Shown one piece after another: positions 39,439 to 48,997 of a stretch of DNA of 64,000 bases. The notes beneath the pieces are model-generated. The model made no database searches and was not told where the DNA came from. It saw nothing but the letters and a program-made list of their open reading frames with translations. The DNA is from Sphingomonadales bacterium (lineage in GTDB: Bacteria; Bacteroidota; Bacteroidia; NS11-12g; UBA955). Position numbers and translations under genes: made by a program. Each line of letters begins with the position of its first letter. Positions within the stretch are counted from its first letter, which is position 1. The stretch lies in assembly GCA_016872175.1 (NCBI GenBank), contig VHBA01000003.1, positions 1 through 64,000 of the forward strand, given 5' to 3'.

Positions 39439-40235
39439 GATGCATCCATAAATTTAAGCAGTATTACGGTGCCTTCAGACAATCCGTAATATTGTTTGGC
39501 AGATCCTGCATTCATGGCAATTTGCAGAAAATCACCCAGGCCGAAATAAGCGGCGGCATAGCCTTGGTCAACATCAAAAAGTGAAGCGCTAATACGGTCA
39601 ATTTCCAAACGGTATGAACTGATTACGGAGAGCTTAAATCGTCGACCGTTTCTCATACGCTCGAATTCATCCCTTTTAAGATTGAAAATTGCATTTCCCT
39701 GTGCATCGTTGTAAACCACAGTAAGACGCAGAAGGTTTTGCTGGAAGGCAGGCTTTGGTATCAGTGACTTTATTACATTTTCTTTAACAGTAAAGGGAAT
39801 GCTGCCATTGTCTGAATTCATCAACGTGTTAATGGCCGGTAAATAAATATCCTTCATCACATTTTGTATGGAAATTTGTGAAGAGACGCTGTAATAATCT
39901 GCTGATGAATCCTGAAGAATAAGTGGCAGAAAACCATTGTCGGGGGCAAAAAACCACTGGCTTCCTGATTTTGCTGCCAGGTATGGTGCTGCTGCTCTTG
40001 GGCTGAGTTTAGTGTGTGTAATATCGCACAAATGCCATGTGTCTTCTCCAAATGAGGGCAAGACCATCTGCATAAACATTGCCGCGGTGCTTAAATGCCC
40101 TCTGGATAGTGTTGGCTGGCTAAATATATGGGGAAGGTCAGGGATTTGTGCAAACAACAAAGCCCTTGAAACAGAGCTTTCTGTCGCTTCGTCGCCATAA
40201 TCGGTAAAAACGTGTATGAGCTTTGGTTTTATCAA
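39435..40235 (-). CDS. SAM hydrolase (SAM hydroxide adenosyltransferase, DUF62-type)
   Basis: 266 aa; IHVFTDYGDEA, APDNGFLPLIL, VVYNDAQGNAIFNL; family architecture. Confidence 0.8.
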   Translation of the reverse strand: MIKPKLIHVFTDYGDEATESSVSRALLFAQIPDLPHIFSQPTLSRGHLSTAAMFMQMVLPSFGEDTWHLCDITHTKLSPRAAAPYLAAKSGSQWFFAPDNGFLPLILQDSSADYYSVSSQISIQNVMKDIYLPAINTLMNSDNGSIPFTVKENVIKSLIPKPAFQQNLLRLTVVYNDAQGNAIFNLKRDEFERMRNGRRFKLSVISSYRLEIDRISASLFDVDQGYAAAYFGLGDFLQIAMNAGSAKQYYGLSEGTVILLKFMDAS

Positions 40236-40248
40236 GGCTTCAAATCAA

Positions 40249-40266
40249 TATCTTTGTGCAAAGATA
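40249..40266. promoter_or_regulatory. Inverted repeat carrying -7 motifs on both strands between SAM hydrolase and phoH-like genes
   Basis: TATCTTTG-TG-CAAAGATA; each arm matches TAnnTTTG on its own strand. Confidence 0.5.
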
Positions 40267-40278
40267 AATCCCTAAACA

Positions 40279-41235
40279 TTGACAGAAAGAGTTTATACGC
40301 TGGAAATCATCAATCCTCAGGTATTTTATGGGGTGAATAACACCAATCTGAACCTGATAAAATCCAAATTTCCCAAGTTGCAGTTTGTGGCAAGAGGCGA
40401 TGAAATTAAAGTTCTGGGTGAAGAGACTGAACTTGAAAATTTTGCTTCAAAAATGGAATTGCTGGAGCAGATTTACCTAAAAAAGGGCGAGTTGAATGTG
40501 CATACACTCAACGATGTTTTTGGAGGAAACCAGACTGCTGAACTTGCCGTAGGTGGCGAAGATGATGTACTTTTGGTTGGAACCCGAGGACAGAAAATTA
40601 GAGCCAGGACCGCAAATCAGCGCGCTATGGTCAAGTCAGCGAAGAAAAATGACATACTGTTTGCCATTGGTCCTGCAGGAACAGGCAAAACATATACAGC
40701 TGTTGCACTGGCGGTTCTAGCGCTTAAAGAGCGCGAAATAAGAAGAATAATTCTTACCCGACCTGCAGTGGAGGCCGGCGAAAACCTGGGGTTTCTGCCA
40801 GGTGATTTAAAGGAGAAAATAGATCCTTATTTGCGTCCATTGTATGATGCACTGGAAGATATGATTCCTGTGGATAAACTAAAGAGTATGATTGAAAGCA
40901 GAACCGTTGAAATTGCTCCGCTTGCTTTCATGCGTGGCCGCACATTGGATAATTGTTATGTGATACTTGATGAAGCCCAAAACACTACGGATCCACAGTT
41001 GAAAATGTTTCTGACCCGCATGGGACCCAATGCTAAATTGATAATAACCGGTGATTTAACCCAAATAGATTTACCCCGAAAACAACAAAGCGGGTTGTTC
41101 AGGGCACTGGAAATATTACAGAAAATCCAGGGAATAAGTATAATACATCTCAACGCTGATGATGTTGTCAGGCACAGGCTGGTAAAGGAAATTATTGGTG
41201 CCTACGATAAAAGTCAGGAAAATGAGGATATCTAG
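40279..41235 (+). CDS. PhoH-like ATPase
   Basis: 318 aa, TTG start; FAIGPAGTGKTYTAVALAV, RRIILTRPAVEAGENLGFLPGDLKEKIDPYLRPLYDAL, ITGDLTQIDLP. Confidence 0.93.
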   Translation: MTERVYTLEIINPQVFYGVNNTNLNLIKSKFPKLQFVARGDEIKVLGEETELENFASKMELLEQIYLKKGELNVHTLNDVFGGNQTAELAVGGEDDVLLVGTRGQKIRARTANQRAMVKSAKKNDILFAIGPAGTGKTYTAVALAVLALKEREIRRIILTRPAVEAGENLGFLPGDLKEKIDPYLRPLYDALEDMIPVDKLKSMIESRTVEIAPLAFMRGRTLDNCYVILDEAQNTTDPQLKMFLTRMGPNAKLIITGDLTQIDLPRKQQSGLFRALEILQKIQGISIIHLNADDVVRHRLVKEIIGAYDKSQENEDI

Positions 41236-41302
41236 TTATAAAGTCTGACAACGGGCTGTTTTATCTTTGCCATTGCATAGTAAAATGTAATTTATACGCG
41301 CA

Positions 41303-42250
41303 ATGAAAGCACTTACCTCAACCCAATATTTTTTTACAAGACAGACAGCTTTTTACCGCGGTAAGGTGCGTGATGTATACACCATTGCCGATGATATACT
41401 TGTAATTGTAGCGACAGATCGTATTTCTGCCTTTGACCATGTGCTGCCCAAAAGTATACCGTTCAAGGGTCAGGTACTTACTGAAATAGCCTCAATGTTT
41501 CTGGATTTAACCGCTGATATTGTTCCCAACTGGAAATTGGCCACACCAGATCCCCATGTTACTGTTGGTAAGCGCTGCGATGCCATTCCCATAGAGTTCG
41601 TGGTCAGGCAGTATCTTACCGGTCACGCTTGGCGCGTTTACAGGAATGGTGGCCGATTGCTTTGCGGAAATGTTCTGCCTGAAGGGTTAAAAGAAAACGA
41701 TAAACTGCCCGAACCAATAGTAACACCGGCCACAAAGGCAGTAAGCGGACATGATGAGGATATTTCGGCAGAAGAGATTTTGTCTAAAAAATTACTCAGT
41801 CCAAAACGTTGGGAGGCTCTAAAGGATATTTCTCTCAGGCTGTTTCAGCGTGGTATAGAGTATGCAGCATCCAAAGGGCTGATATTGGTAGATACCAAGT
41901 ATGAATTTGGATTGCATAATGATGAGATTTATCTCATTGATGAAGTACATACACCAGATAGCAGCCGGTTTTTTTATGCCGATACCTACCGGGAACTACA
42001 AGAGGCAGGAAAGCCGCAACGTCAACTCAGTAAAGAGTTTGTGCGTGAGTGGCTTATGGAAAATGGATTTCAAGGTCTGGAAGGTCAAGTAATGCCCAAC
42101 ATGCCCGATTCATTTGTGGATTCGATTACTCAGCGCTATGTGGAGCTTTACACTGTCATGACGGGGAAAGCATTTAAACCACGTAGTTATGAACATGTGG
42201 TGCAAGAAATAGAAAATAATATTAATAATACTTTGATTAATTTCGTATAA
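41303..42250 (+). CDS. purC: Phosphoribosylaminoimidazole-succinocarboxamide synthase
   Basis: 315 aa; YRGKVRDVYTIADDILVIVATDRISAFDHVLPKSIPFKGQVLTEIA; LIDEVHTPDSSRFFYADTY. Confidence 0.96.
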   Translation: MKALTSTQYFFTRQTAFYRGKVRDVYTIADDILVIVATDRISAFDHVLPKSIPFKGQVLTEIASMFLDLTADIVPNWKLATPDPHVTVGKRCDAIPIEFVVRQYLTGHAWRVYRNGGRLLCGNVLPEGLKENDKLPEPIVTPATKAVSGHDEDISAEEILSKKLLSPKRWEALKDISLRLFQRGIEYAASKGLILVDTKYEFGLHNDEIYLIDEVHTPDSSRFFYADTYRELQEAGKPQRQLSKEFVREWLMENGFQGLEGQVMPNMPDSFVDSITQRYVELYTVMTGKAFKPRSYEHVVQEIENNINNTLINFV

Positions 42251-42254
42251 CAGT

Positions 42255-44117
42255 ATGAAAGAGAATTGGCTGGCAATTTTGCCATTGATGGCAGCTCAAT
42301 GCGTATTTGGTCAAACGGTATCAACCTATGCAGGCAAACAGTACGTAGGTTCAGGTAAATATATTGGAGTAGCTTCCAATCCGCTGCTGGATGATTATTA
42401 CAGCAATCCTTACGGAATTTGTGTGGATACTGGCGGCAATATCTGGCTGAGCGATCAACACAATATGATTATTCTGTACGGGGGCAATAGCATTCAACGT
42501 GGTGGTTATATGCTTGACCCAACAGAGCCCGGAGCAATAGGGCGCTACAGAGCGACTGGTACCCAGGCATATTTTAATAATCCGCGTGGTGTGTATGTTC
42601 ATCCCAAGACAAATTCAATTTATGTGTGTGATACCGATAACGGACAGATTCGTTCAGGAACCGGTTTCGTAAATACCTCCAACCCAACCTCATGGGATGG
42701 ATTGAGTAAAAGTAATCCGGATGATGATAATGCATATGCAGGTAAATATTCATTTCTTGGCGACTACCTGGATGGCGCAAAATCAACCGCATTTTTTAGC
42801 AGCCCTGAGGATCTGGTAATAAACACCGATGGGAATGTTTATGTATCAGATTATGGAAATGATTGTATTCGCAAAATATCTGGAAATAACGTTACTACCC
42901 TAGCCGGTAAGGGCCTTTCTTATGGCGATGCTGACGGAATCGGCGGAAATGCCCGTTTTTACGCACCGGCAGGAATTTGCCTTGAAAGTTCCAGTAGCTT
43001 ACTTGTAGCTGACCGCAATAATGGCAAAATCAGGAGGGTAAACCTTACTACTGCGCAGGTTAGTACCGTAGTCAGTGGTCTCGTTTCACCATCAGACGTG
43101 GTGGCAGTGGACGGACTTGTTTTTATTGCAGACGACTACTGTATAAAGATGTGGGATGGTTCCAAACTGCGCGTTTATGTCGGTAAAGCAGGAGTGTCTG
43201 ATTACAAAGACGGAAATGACAGCAGTGCCCGTTTTGGAGATCTTGGTTTGATGGTTTACCGAAGCAAAGACAAAAGCTTGTATGTGTGTGACAGAGAAAA
43301 TAATGTGGTTCGTCGTATACCAATCATACAATCAGCGGTGCCAAATTTCATCTGCAATAATCTAACGCCTACAGTTGGGCAGACTGTGAAACTTACCAAT
43401 AAAAGTTCATTTTTTACCACCGTACAGTGGAATATTACACCCACTACATATACCATTCAGGCGGGTGGCAAATTAACCGATACGGTTATTTATGTGTCTT
43501 TTAATGCAACAGGCTCTTATAATGTTACCCTTACCGCTACTAATCCTTCCGGCAGTGTGCCCCTAACCAGAAATAATTATATTAACGTAAGTACAAACTC
43601 TTCTGCCAAACCGGCCGTGGATTTTGTGGCTATAAAAACCATGCTAAGCATCACCGAAAACGCCCAGCTGGTGGATATGAGCGCTAATACACCAACAAAA
43701 TGGGACTGGACAATAACCCCCAGGAAATTTTCATATGTTGGAGGAACAGATTCCACCAGCCAGTTCCCTCAGGTTAAATTTAATGCTACAGGAACATATA
43801 CAGTTAAATTAATTGCTACCAACTCTAATGGCAATGGAACGCTTACCAAAACCAATTATATTGTGGTTGCACTGAGTAAAAATAATGCGGTTGTTCCCAA
43901 AACAGGATTGCGTGTTTATCCTAATCCTACCCATGGTTTAATCCATTTGGAAGGTGCAAAGTCCAATGAGCCAATAATCCTGATAGCGCCGGATGGACGT
44001 GTAATTCACCGTGTGCTAAACGGTAATAGTTTAGATATTACCGATTTGCCGGATGGAATGTATGTTGCAAAACTTGTTTCTCAGGGCATCAACTGCAGGT
44101 TCGTGAAACTCAATTGA
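42255..44117 (+). CDS. Secreted NHL-repeat/PKD protein with T9SS type A sorting domain
   Basis: 620 aa; NHL-like repeats (SPEDLVINTDGNVYVSDYGNDCIRKI), two PKD-like domains, C-terminal LRVYPNPTHGLIHLEGA...DLPDGMYVAKLVS. Confidence 0.88.
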   Translation: MKENWLAILPLMAAQCVFGQTVSTYAGKQYVGSGKYIGVASNPLLDDYYSNPYGICVDTGGNIWLSDQHNMIILYGGNSIQRGGYMLDPTEPGAIGRYRATGTQAYFNNPRGVYVHPKTNSIYVCDTDNGQIRSGTGFVNTSNPTSWDGLSKSNPDDDNAYAGKYSFLGDYLDGAKSTAFFSSPEDLVINTDGNVYVSDYGNDCIRKISGNNVTTLAGKGLSYGDADGIGGNARFYAPAGICLESSSSLLVADRNNGKIRRVNLTTAQVSTVVSGLVSPSDVVAVDGLVFIADDYCIKMWDGSKLRVYVGKAGVSDYKDGNDSSARFGDLGLMVYRSKDKSLYVCDRENNVVRRIPIIQSAVPNFICNNLTPTVGQTVKLTNKSSFFTTVQWNITPTTYTIQAGGKLTDTVIYVSFNATGSYNVTLTATNPSGSVPLTRNNYINVSTNSSAKPAVDFVAIKTMLSITENAQLVDMSANTPTKWDWTITPRKFSYVGGTDSTSQFPQVKFNATGTYTVKLIATNSNGNGTLTKTNYIVVALSKNNAVVPKTGLRVYPNPTHGLIHLEGAKSNEPIILIAPDGRVIHRVLNGNSLDITDLPDGMYVAKLVSQGINCRFVKLN

Positions 44118-46015
44118 TAAAAGCTTTTTTACATAGAATAATAAAAAACCCGGCAGTGTTCGGGTTTTTTTCTTTTTTATTGAGTGTTTTTCTATGGGGT
44201 ATAGCCCTTCAATGGGTGGGCAGATTACTGTTTCTTTTTCTGAAAGGCGCTTTTCATCAATTAACCGGTACAGAAATATTGCAGAGCTTTCTGTTCGGTT
44301 TTCCCCTTGATCTTGCATTTGTTTCTTATTTTATAGTTTTGAGCCTAATCCTTTATTGGATGGGGACCTCATTGCAGCAGCGGCTGTCCAGGATCTTATT
44401 TATTTTGTTTGGAACACTTTATATGCAGGTTGAAATAATTGTCAGTCTCGCAGATGCTGAAATGTTTTCCGCCTGGGGTTCAAAATTCAATAGACAGGCC
44501 CTGCAATATCTGTATAGTCCAAATGAAGCGGCAGCTTCATCCTCTGAGGCAAGTTGGACGGGAATAATTATTTGCTGGATTTTATTTACAGTCGTATTTT
44601 TTCGCTATTTGTTAAAACTTTCAACGGGAATTGTAAAAACACCAAAATCAGCTGGGCAGCATCTCTTTACCGCAGGTAAATCAATCCTTACCGCAGCGGT
44701 ATTGGGTATTGCCATACGCGGCGGATTTGGCAATATTCCTATTAACCAGAGTGTTGCTGTATTTTCCACAAAACCTGCGGCCAATATGGCCGCCATAAAC
44801 AGCGGCTGGAATTTTCTGTATTTTGTAATAAATAAAAATGAAACCATTCATGCGGAGACTTATCATTTTTCCAAAATTGGCGGTGATGATATTTTTTTAA
44901 ACAAATATTATTCCGATACAATTGTAAATACCCCCCTAAGCCATTTGGAGCAACCCAATGTCTGTATTGTTATTATGGAAAGTTTCTCTGCCTATGGATC
45001 GCAATTCCTAACAGGCCATTATAATGCCATGCCATTTCTTGACAGCTTGCAACAGTCAGGATTCTCCATGAAACGTGCTTACGCCTCAGGAGATAGAACA
45101 GATAAGGGTTTGGCAGCAGTTCTGAGCGGCTGGCACGGACAGCCATGGCAAAGTATTTTGCATGAACCGGACAAAGCAGCAAAATTGCCTTCCCTGGCAA
45201 AATTGTTCAATGATAAAGGCTATAGATCGGGCTTTATATACGGAGGTGATCTGGGTTTCTCCAATATGCGATCTTATTTATTTTCAGCAGGATTTAAATC
45301 GGTATTGGATCAAACTGATTTTAACATTGCAGAAGTAACCTCCAAATGGGGTGCCCATGATGAATGGGCGCTTAAAAAACTTTTAAATATCAGTAATACG
45401 GCCAAAGAGCCTTTTTTTCATGTTCTGCTCACACTTAGCAGTCATGAGCCCTATGATGTTCCCGGTGGTCCATATTATACGGGCGAAGCCCCACAGAAGG
45501 AGTTACTGAACAGCATAGGATATACCGACTTTTCAATTAGGCGTTTCATGTATGAAGCCGAAAAAAATGCCTGGTTCAAGAATACCCTTTTTGTTTTTGT
45601 AGCTGATCATGGGCGGGATCTTGGCTTTCCGGAAACACAGTTTGACAAATCAGGCCATTTTCATGTTCCCTTATTTTTCTATGGTCCGGCTTTGCATCCT
45701 TATTTACGCGGCGTCAGCTATAATGAGGTGGCTTCCCAATGCGATATAGCTGAAACCTTGAATCAGGGTTTTCTCTTCAATAAAGTAAAATATTTTGATT
45801 ACTCAGCCAATTTGCTTGATAAAGGCAGGCGTAATCTTGCAGTATACCTATTCAACAGCGGATTTGGGGTAGTAGATGAAAACGCAGAAGTTGTATTCCA
45901 CAATCAGCCGGGTCAGCTAACATTTAGCCGAGGCAATAAAAATTCATGCGACAGTTTATTGAGGGTTGGACAAATAATGCAGTATCGTCAAGTTGTCAAT
46001 TATCTTAAATATTAA
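44114..46015 (+). CDS. LTA synthase-like membrane sulfatase/phosphoglycerol transferase
   Basis: 633 aa; N-terminal TMs; NVCIVIMESFSAYGSQFL, DRTDKGLAAVLSG, LLTLSSHEPYDVP, FVFVADHGRDLG. Start uncertain (TTG 44114, or in-frame TTG 44180). Confidence 0.88.
   Translation: MIKAFLHRIIKNPAVFGFFSFLLSVFLWGIALQWVGRLLFLFLKGAFHQLTGTEILQSFLFGFPLDLAFVSYFIVLSLILYWMGTSLQQRLSRILFILFGTLYMQVEIIVSLADAEMFSAWGSKFNRQALQYLYSPNEAAASSSEASWTGIIICWILFTVVFFRYLLKLSTGIVKTPKSAGQHLFTAGKSILTAAVLGIAIRGGFGNIPINQSVAVFSTKPAANMAAINSGWNFLYFVINKNETIHAETYHFSKIGGDDIFLNKYYSDTIVNTPLSHLEQPNVCIVIMESFSAYGSQFLTGHYNAMPFLDSLQQSGFSMKRAYASGDRTDKGLAAVLSGWHGQPWQSILHEPDKAAKLPSLAKLFNDKGYRSGFIYGGDLGFSNMRSYLFSAGFKSVLDQTDFNIAEVTSKWGAHDEWALKKLLNISNTAKEPFFHVLLTLSSHEPYDVPGGPYYTGEAPQKELLNSIGYTDFSIRRFMYEAEKNAWFKNTLFVFVADHGRDLGFPETQFDKSGHFHVPLFFYGPALHPYLRGVSYNEVASQCDIAETLNQGFLFNKVKYFDYSANLLDKGRRNLAVYLFNSGFGVVDENAEVVFHNQPGQLTFSRGNKNSCDSLLRVGQIMQYRQVVNYLKY
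44143..44174 (+). terminator. Intrinsic terminator-like hairpin inside the 5' end of the LTA-synthase-like ORF
   Basis: AAAAAACCCG-GCAGTGTT-CGGGTTTTTTTCTTTTTT; 10-bp stem with long T tract, starting 26 nt after the NHL gene stop. Confidence 0.75.
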
Positions 46016-46094
46016 AATTTTAAAACTAAAGTAACTTTTGGCCGGTTTTTTGCGTCTAATAAGTAAAGCCTATTGTTATAAAGAGGAATATTGC

Positions 46095-46102
46095 TAAATT
46101 TG
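46095..46102 (+). promoter_or_regulatory. Candidate -7 element
   Basis: TAAATTTG, perfect TAnnTTTG, 2 nt before the ATG at 46105; no clear TTTG -33. Confidence 0.35.
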
Positions 46103-46104
46103 AG

Positions 46105-46338
46105 ATGAAAATGCCCTTCCCACACAATTTGTCAGCAAAATTTAAGGTTATTTTAGTGCTTGTCATTCTCAATGTTATTGGATTTTTTACGGCCCAGCGT
46201 TATTTTTCAGAACAGGAGAGCAGCAATACCCAAAAAGAAATGGTGGAAGAAAATCCCTTGCTTGGCGCCACTGTGGAAGAAACCGGCATGTATAAGGAAT
46301 GGGGCATTCGGTTGATTGCCTTATTTATGCGAAGATAA
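46105..46338 (+). CDS. Small single-TM hypothetical protein upstream of LytS/LytTR genes
   Basis: 77 aa; one hydrophobic segment (KVILVLVILNVIGFFTA); ATG at 46105 or 46111. Confidence 0.5.
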   Translation: MKMPFPHNLSAKFKVILVLVILNVIGFFTAQRYFSEQESSNTQKEMVEENPLLGATVEETGMYKEWGIRLIALFMRR

Positions 46339-46347
46339 CAGCAGGCA

Positions 46348-47394
46348 TTGTCTTTGTTTCGAAATATAATTTCGGCCACATACAGGTTCATCAACCAATC
46401 AAGGTTATACCACCTGTTTTTTTGGTTTTTATATGCTTTTATAGTTGCTATTTCACTGCAGCCCGGTAAAAATCTCAGAGAATGGCTTTTGTTTTCCTCT
46501 CTTATTCTTACTTTTCATGCTACTGTTAGCTATATAAATAATTATTTTTTTGTTAACAGATACCTTTACACAAGACAGTACGTAACCTATGTGCTGGTTC
46601 TTGTGCTTACCATTGCTGCCACAGCTTTCCCAATATCAGTTATCATACATAAACTGGTAAATAATCGGGATTTGAAAAACATGGTTTGGTCATGGAATTT
46701 TTTCATTCTGATTGCATTGTCCATTTTATTTAGTGTCGTATTAAGCATGGTATTGAAACTGCTTAAAAACTGGTATCAAGGCGAGCAAGCCAGAAGAAGA
46801 CTTCAGCAAATCAATACAGAAACAGAGCTTAAATTTTTAAAATCTCAGATTAATCCGCATTTTCTATTCAATTGTCTGAATAATTTGTATGCACTCACAT
46901 TGAAAAAAAGTGACCTTGCACCGGAGGTGGTTTTGCGCCTCAGTAATATTCTTCGTTATGTACTTTATGAGGCAGTGGATGGCAGGGTTTCATTATCTAA
47001 GGAAGTTCAGTACTTAAAAGACTACATTGATCTGGAAAAAATCAGACTGGGAGATAGGGCTGTAATTGCCTTTGAAACCAACGGTAGTTTAAGTGAAGCG
47101 CAAATTGAACCCATGCTATTTCTGACCTTTCTGGAAAATAGTATCAAGCATGGCGCTTTTAATACCATTTCAGATGCCTGGATAAAGATTAACCTGAAAG
47201 CATCACCCGGAGAAATAATATTTGAGATATCCAACTCTAAACCTGCTTATTTGGACGAATCTGTAAAAGGACAAGGGGGAATTGGCATGGCCAATCTTAA
47301 AAAGAGATTAGATATTATTTATCCGGAAAAATATAGTTTGGAAGTAAGAGATGAGGAATCGGAATATCATGTTAAACTTGCATTAAATACCTGA
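46348..47394 (+). CDS. LytS-type sensor histidine kinase
   Basis: 348 aa, TTG start; four TMs; ELKFLKSQINPHFLFNCLNNLYALTL; GQGGIGMANLKKRLDIIYP. Confidence 0.92.
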   Translation: MSLFRNIISATYRFINQSRLYHLFFWFLYAFIVAISLQPGKNLREWLLFSSLILTFHATVSYINNYFFVNRYLYTRQYVTYVLVLVLTIAATAFPISVIIHKLVNNRDLKNMVWSWNFFILIALSILFSVVLSMVLKLLKNWYQGEQARRRLQQINTETELKFLKSQINPHFLFNCLNNLYALTLKKSDLAPEVVLRLSNILRYVLYEAVDGRVSLSKEVQYLKDYIDLEKIRLGDRAVIAFETNGSLSEAQIEPMLFLTFLENSIKHGAFNTISDAWIKINLKASPGEIIFEISNSKPAYLDESVKGQGGIGMANLKKRLDIIYPEKYSLEVRDEESEYHVKLALNT

Positions 47395-47398
47395 ATAT

Positions 47399-48133
47399 AT
47401 GTCTGAAACTTTGCGTTGTATCTGTGTGGACGATGAACCTCTGGCACTGGAGGTTATGCAAACATTGCTTGAGAGCTTTCCCGGATTGAAATTAGAGAAA
47501 ACATTCAGTCATGCACTGAAAGCCATAGATTACCTGAAAAACAATAAAGTGCATGTTGTTTTCAGCGACATAAATATGCCGGGTGTTAGCGGTATTGAAT
47601 TTGCACAAAGCATCGCTGATAATGAATGTGTAGTGGTGTTTACCACCGCACACCAGGAGTATGCCGCAGAGGCTTTCGAAATTGAGGCACTGGATTTTTT
47701 ACTGAAACCCTTTTCTCCGGATCGTTTGGCAAAAACAGTTAAAAGATTAGAAGAATATTTTGAGTTGCGTTCATCTCTCCAAAAAGACAATACTGAACTT
47801 TCAGAGGGTTCAGTTTTTGTGAAAAGCGATGGGAAGTTGCTCAAAGTTGCTTTTACGGATATCTGGCTGGTTGAAGCATTTGCAGATTATGTAAAAATTT
47901 GGACTTCAGATGATAAGCGGATAGTGACACTCCAGACTATGAAAAACATGGAACAGGGATTGCCTGAAGATCGCTTTATCAGGGTGCACAGAAGTTTTAT
48001 TGTTGCCATTGATAAGATGGTTTCTGTGCATAGCAGCAGTATTAAGGTGGGAAATAAGGAAATTCCCGTAGGCAAAAATTACCGGGATGGCCTAATGGAA
48101 ATAGTTCAAAGGTTGAATACGCTAAGACGTTGA
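47399..48133 (+). CDS. LytTR-family response regulator
   Basis: 244 aa; receiver (CVDDEPLALEVMQTLLESFP, VVFSDINMPGVSGIEFAQ) and LytTR (FVKSDGKLLKVAFTDIWLVEAFADYVKI...FIRVHRSFIVAIDKM). Confidence 0.95.
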   Translation: MSETLRCICVDDEPLALEVMQTLLESFPGLKLEKTFSHALKAIDYLKNNKVHVVFSDINMPGVSGIEFAQSIADNECVVVFTTAHQEYAAEAFEIEALDFLLKPFSPDRLAKTVKRLEEYFELRSSLQKDNTELSEGSVFVKSDGKLLKVAFTDIWLVEAFADYVKIWTSDDKRIVTLQTMKNMEQGLPEDRFIRVHRSFIVAIDKMVSVHSSSIKVGNKEIPVGKNYRDGLMEIVQRLNTLRR

Positions 48134-48136
48134 ATT

Positions 48137-48997
48137 TTATAAACCGAGGTACGCATCGGAAGCCCTTGTAAGGGCATTTGAGAAGGCTTCAGCATTTATA
48201 TTTGATGGTGTATGTGAGTTTATCCATGCCAAAAGTTGTTCAGTGGGAATATTTCCTTTGAGTTCATCATTGGCAAACGGGCAACCTCCAAAACCTAATA
48301 TTGCACTGTCAAACCTTTGGCAACCGGCCTCCCACGCGGCCTCCACTTTGTTTTGCCACATGTCTGTTCGGGCATGAAAGTGAGCTCCGAAAACTACATC
48401 AGGATGCCTGCAGGTTAGTGTCTCAAAAAGATATTGTATATCATCTGTTTTAGCCCGGCCAACCGTATCAGCAAGGCTGATAGTAGCGATGCCTTCTTTT
48501 ACAATTTTATCTGCCCACTCGATAACCTTGTCTCTGTCGTAATTCTCACCATATGGATTACCAAATGCCATGCTAATGTATACCACCAGTTCTTTGCCTG
48601 CTATGGATGCAAGTTCATGGATCTTACGCATACGAATGAATGCATCCGTGGTGCTGCTATTGGTGTTGCGTCTCTGAAATGTCTCATTCACACTGAAAGG
48701 ATAACCGAGATAATTCACCATGGGATAAGCGATAGCTCTTGCTGCACCTCTTTCATTGGCGACAATTACCAGCAGTCTGGTATTGCCCTTGAAAGGACCT
48801 ATTGAAGATAATACTTCAGCCGTATCTGCCATCTGCGGCACTGCAGAAGGATTTACAAAACTGCCGCAATCCAGGGTGTGAAAACCGCATGCAAGTAATT
48901 TCTTCAGATAATCGATCTTTACCTCAGTGGGTATAAAATTCTTTATACCTTGCATAGCATCACGAGGACACTCAATTATTTGCAGGCCTGAGATCAC
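48137..48997 (-). CDS. Hydroxymethylglutaryl-CoA lyase-like
   Basis: 286 aa; ECPRDAMQGIKNFIPTEVKIDYLKKLL; ISLADTVGRA; FDSAILGFGGCPFA. Confidence 0.9.
   Translation of the reverse strand: MISGLQIIECPRDAMQGIKNFIPTEVKIDYLKKLLACGFHTLDCGSFVNPSAVPQMADTAEVLSSIGPFKGNTRLLVIVANERGAARAIAYPMVNYLGYPFSVNETFQRRNTNSSTTDAFIRMRKIHELASIAGKELVVYISMAFGNPYGENYDRDKVIEWADKIVKEGIATISLADTVGRAKTDDIQYLFETLTCRHPDVVFGAHFHARTDMWQNKVEAAWEAGCQRFDSAILGFGGCPFANDELKGNIPTEQLLAWINSHTPSNINAEAFSNALTRASDAYLGL

Noticed and set aside
41303-48133. purC-NHL-sulfatase-small ORF-LytS-LytTR as one novel envelope system
   Set aside because: Co-orientation is the only shared evidence. purC is housekeeping, a terminator lies between NHL and the sulfatase, and a promoter-like motif precedes the small ORF.
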